Shown here piece by piece: positions 61,193-64,000 of a stretch of DNA of 64,000 nucleotides. Source of the stretch: Chryseobacterium daeguense DSM 19388 (lineage in GTDB: Bacteria > Bacteroidota > Bacteroidia > Flavobacteriales > Weeksellaceae). The DNA lies in the NCBI RefSeq assembly GCF_000430825.1, contig NZ_AUMT01000002.1, positions 124,001 to 188,000 of the forward strand. Reading direction: 5' to 3'. The translations under genes and the position numbers were made by a program. Position 1 is the first letter of the stretch. Every line of letters begins with the position of its first letter. Under the pieces are notes generated by a model. That model made no database searches. It saw only the letters and a list, made by a program, of their open reading frames with translations, and had not been told where the DNA came from.

Positions 61193-64000
61193 ATGTACCA
61201 CAAAATTAATTTTTTTAAGTTTAAAAAACTAATTCCGATCGCATTGATTTTCCTGGTTGCCAATCAGGCTCATGCAGAAGAATTTACGGCAGGCTATTCT
61301 GTTTTGTCTCATGTGAATGAAACGATCACCGGAAATGTAACGGATCAGGATGGCTCAGCTATTGAAGGAGCTACAATTACGGTGCTGGAAACCGGAGAAA
61401 CGACAAAAACAGACGCTTCAGGGAATTTTACAATTTCCGCGAATATCGGGCAGACATTATCCATTTCTTATGAAGGATATGGAGAGCAGAGGGTAAAAAT
61501 TTCCAGTACTTCAGTTGCTGTCAATTTAAAATCTAATAAAGAAAGAACGTCTATTGAAGAGGTTACCTTAGTAGGTTATGGTGCTCAGAAAAAATCTGAT
61601 TTAACGGGTGCTGTAAGCCAGTTGAAGGCAGAAAACTTTAAAGAAGGAATGAACATTTCCGTGGATAACCTAATGCAGGGGAAAATCGCGGGTGTCCGCA
61701 TCGTCCAGTCGAGCGGTGAACCGGGAGCGGGCGTGAATGTTTCCATCAGGGGTATCGGTTCCATCAGAAGCGGAAGTACACCTTTATTTGTTGTAGACGG
61801 AGTTCTGCTAAGTAATGACGCCGTAAGCGCACAGTCCCCGAATGTAGGTTTAGGAAATGTACAGGCAAAAAATCCGCTGAACTTTTTAAATACAAGTGAT
61901 ATCGAATCTATTACTGTTCTGAAAGATGCTTCTGCCGCTGCTATTTATGGAGCGAGAGGTTCAAACGGGGTTGTTTTAGTGACTACAAAAAGAGGAAAGA
62001 AAGGAGAACCGATGTTTACGTATGATACCTACTTAGGTTTTTCTTCTGTTATTAAAAAATTAGATTTAATGACTGCCGATGAATATAGAAATGCAGGAAT
62101 CAACAAGTTATACGACCACGGTGGAAATACCGACTGGCAGGATGAAATTTACAGAAATGCTGTTTCTTCAAACCACTCGGTTTCCTTCTCAAAATCTACA
62201 GAAACGGGAAATTATTTTGCATCCCTTTCCCACATGGATCAGGACGGAATTGTTTTAAACAGCGGTTTCAAAAGAACAACAGCCCGTTTGAACGCAGAAG
62301 AATCTTTCTTCGACAATAAAAGATTAAAGATTAAACTAAATCTTACGGCGAGTGACATCAAAGAAACAGGAATTCCAAATGGTGGAAATGCAGGCTCAGA
62401 CGGCCAGGTGATTATCCATGCATTAATGGCCAATCCTACACGTTCTGTGTACGATGAAAACGGGAATTTTACCAATTTCAATATGAACGCGCATTACAAT
62501 CCTTTGTATTTATTAAGTGTTTATAATGATAAAACCAATACTTTCAGAGTGTTGGGGAATACAGAAGCCACGTTGAGAATCTTACCGGGATTACAGTATA
62601 AATTCAATTTAGGGATCGATAAAACCATGTCTGAAAGAAATACAACAATGTATCCCAATCTGACGGACAGAACTCCAAAAGGAATGTATGTTCAGGCTAA
62701 TCTTGATTCTTATAATGTACTTTTAGAACATTATTTAACCTATGATTTTAATATAAACAGGCATAATTTCAGTGCATTAGGAGGTTTCTCTTACCAGAAA
62801 TTTAAAACTACGGGAACGTATTTTGGAGTGAAAGATATTGCAGCTCAGGGAGCGGGAATTGCACCGGACATTAATCCTGGATACTCAGGAACGGCATTTG
62901 TGCCGGGAGCGGGATATGCTCAGGAAAATGAATTGCAATCGTATTTCGGAAGGGTAAATTATAATTTTGATAAAAAATATTTATTAACGGCTTCATTGAG
63001 AGCAGACGGTTCCACCCGTTTCGGAAAGAACAACAAATACGGTTATTTCCCATCTGTTGCAGTAGGATGGACGATTTCCAACGAAAACTTTCTGAGTGAT
63101 TCTCAATTCGTGAATGAATTAAAATTAAGGGGAAGCTGGGGACAAACAGGTAACCAGGAAGTTCCGAATAAAATTACACAGGCGAGTTCTTCACTTACGC
63201 AGGCTGCGGGATATTATTTATATGATAACTTAAATTTGATTAACGGAGTTTCTATCAACAGAACCGTAAATCCTGACCTTAAATGGGAAGTTGTAGAGCA
63301 GACCAACATCGGTGCTGACTTTAGTTTACTGAAAAACAAATTATACGGATCATTGGAATATTATCACAAAACAACCAAAGATCCGATTTTGAATATTCCT
63401 TCAAGTCCGTTGAGCCCTACAAGCACAGTCTGGAGAAATGTAGATGCACAGATAGTGAATAAAGGGTTTGAATTCTCTTTAGGTTCAGAAATCATTAAAA
63501 ACGAAAATTTCACATGGAATTTTGATGTTAACGGAGCTACGGTAAATAACGAAGTGAAGGACCTTCCGGTTTCAGCTATTTATTCAGGAGAGGTTTCCGG
63601 GCCGGGACTTTCAGGCGTTACAGCCAATATTTACAGAAATGGTTACGAAGCAGGATCTTTCTTTATGTACAACTATCTGGGAGTGGATTCCAACGGAAAA
63701 TACATTTACGAAGACCTGAACACAGACGGAAGAATAGACCAGAACGACAGAAAGATTTTCGAAGGGGCAATTCCGAATTTCACTTTCGGGATCAATTCTT
63801 ACATGAAATACAAGAAGTTTGATTTTTCATTTTCTTTCATCGGGCAAACGGGAGGTTATCTGGTAAATAATACGGCTTTGGATTTAAATATCAATAACTT
63901 AGCATCAGACAGGAACGTATTGAAAAGCTTCTATGATTCGGGGGCAAGCTTCACGAACCAGCCGCAATTATCTTCTTTATATCTTGAAAAATCAGATTTT
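61193..64000 (+). CDS. SusC/RagA-family TonB-linked outer-membrane receptor (3' truncated by window)
   Basis: 936 codons are visible from ATG 61193 without a stop. A signal peptide (LIPIALIFLVANQAHA) is followed by a CarboxypepD-like domain (ITGNVTDQDGSAIEGATITV), the SusC signature LVGYGAQKKSDLTGAVSQLK, and the plug with PLFVVDGVL and LKDASAAAIYGARGSNGV, then beta-barrel strands. Such receptors import glycans or peptides with a SusD lipoprotein, which would be expected just beyond the window. The substrate is unknown. Confidence 0.95.
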   Translation, partial: MYHKINFFKFKKLIPIALIFLVANQAHAEEFTAGYSVLSHVNETITGNVTDQDGSAIEGATITVLETGETTKTDASGNFTISANIGQTLSISYEGYGEQRVKISSTSVAVNLKSNKERTSIEEVTLVGYGAQKKSDLTGAVSQLKAENFKEGMNISVDNLMQGKIAGVRIVQSSGEPGAGVNVSIRGIGSIRSGSTPLFVVDGVLLSNDAVSAQSPNVGLGNVQAKNPLNFLNTSDIESITVLKDASAAAIYGARGSNGVVLVTTKRGKKGEPMFTYDTYLGFSSVIKKLDLMTADEYRNAGINKLYDHGGNTDWQDEIYRNAVSSNHSVSFSKSTETGNYFASLSHMDQDGIVLNSGFKRTTARLNAEESFFDNKRLKIKLNLTASDIKETGIPNGGNAGSDGQVIIHALMANPTRSVYDENGNFTNFNMNAHYNPLYLLSVYNDKTNTFRVLGNTEATLRILPGLQYKFNLGIDKTMSERNTTMYPNLTDRTPKGMYVQANLDSYNVLLEHYLTYDFNINRHNFSALGGFSYQKFKTTGTYFGVKDIAAQGAGIAPDINPGYSGTAFVPGAGYAQENELQSYFGRVNYNFDKKYLLTASLRADGSTRFGKNNKYGYFPSVAVGWTISNENFLSDSQFVNELKLRGSWGQTGNQEVPNKITQASSSLTQAAGYYLYDNLNLINGVSINRTVNPDLKWEVVEQTNIGADFSLLKNKLYGSLEYYHKTTKDPILNIPSSPLSPTSTVWRNVDAQIVNKGFEFSLGSEIIKNENFTWNFDVNGATVNNEVKDLPVSAIYSGEVSGPGLSGVTANIYRNGYEAGSFFMYNYLGVDSNGKYIYEDLNTDGRIDQNDRKIFEGAIPNFTFGINSYMKYKKFDFSFSFIGQTGGYLVNNTALDLNINNLASDRNVLKSFYDSGASFTNQPQLSSLYLEKSDF

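Overview
The window comes from a low-GC Bacteroidota chromosome, most likely a Chryseobacterium-type member of the Flavobacteriia (Weeksellaceae). The pointers are GLPGLI-family proteins, SusC/RagA-type receptors, promoters with the Bacteroidota -7 motif TAnnTTTG, bacilliredoxin, FeoAB with a small Cys-rich membrane partner, and a flavobacterial dcw cluster that ends in a very long FtsZ. Genus is inferred from protein character only; no 16S or database comparison was possible.

Layout. Bases 1-9000: end of an outer-membrane barrel receptor, a GLPGLI protein, a small exported protein, feoA-feoB-Cys-rich partner, an outer-membrane barrel, glmM and a TPR protein. 9000-11600: EamA transporter, aat, a DUF3127 protein and a three-tRNA operon (Leu-Gly-Leu). 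11590-14800: a small island between the 3' end of tRNA-Leu(TAA) and a 14/15 copy of it, carrying an M23 peptidase and a frameshifted 697-codon lipoprotein gene. 14950-20140: small genes, a decayed MocR-type regulator, an OmpR-type two-component pair, and a USP-like/YoaK pair behind phased direct repeats. 20700-28500: mutL, rhomboid protease, two tandem endonuclease/exonuclease/phosphatase paralogues, two small lipoproteins, a GH3-family enzyme, bacilliredoxin. 28900-46500 (minus strand): the complete dcw cluster mraZ-rsmH-ftsL-ftsI-murE-mraY-murD-ftsW-murG-murC-ftsQ-ftsA-ftsZ plus a GatB/YqeY gene, with two unrelated small genes inserted. 46700-48700: alpha/beta hydrolase, engB, ElaA-like acetyltransferase.

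The most interesting part is 48.7-57.7 kb. Eight tightly packed minus-strand genes encode a 68-aa Cys-rich protein, a YegP/DUF1508 protein, a stand-alone HsdR-N-like nuclease-fold protein, a secreted basic Cys-rich peptide, a DUF6804-like membrane protein, a TerB-like protein, a coiled-coil membrane protein and a vWA-like lipoprotein. They lie next to a TPR-lipoprotein histidine kinase and its response regulator. The palindrome TTACGG-N4-CCGTAA (or its 5-bp-arm core) occurs three times: before the eight-gene operon, before a divergent membrane-anchored regulator-like gene, and inside the end of the kinase gene before the response-regulator gene. Each copy sits 25-26 nt upstream of the TTTG of a -7-like element. 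I infer one regulon: an envelope-sensing two-component system that controls itself, the operon and the membrane protein. I do not recognise this combination as a described system.

57.8-64 kb: secreted metallophosphoesterase, secreted PI-PLC-like enzyme on the opposite strand, and the first 936 codons of a SusC/RagA receptor running off the window.
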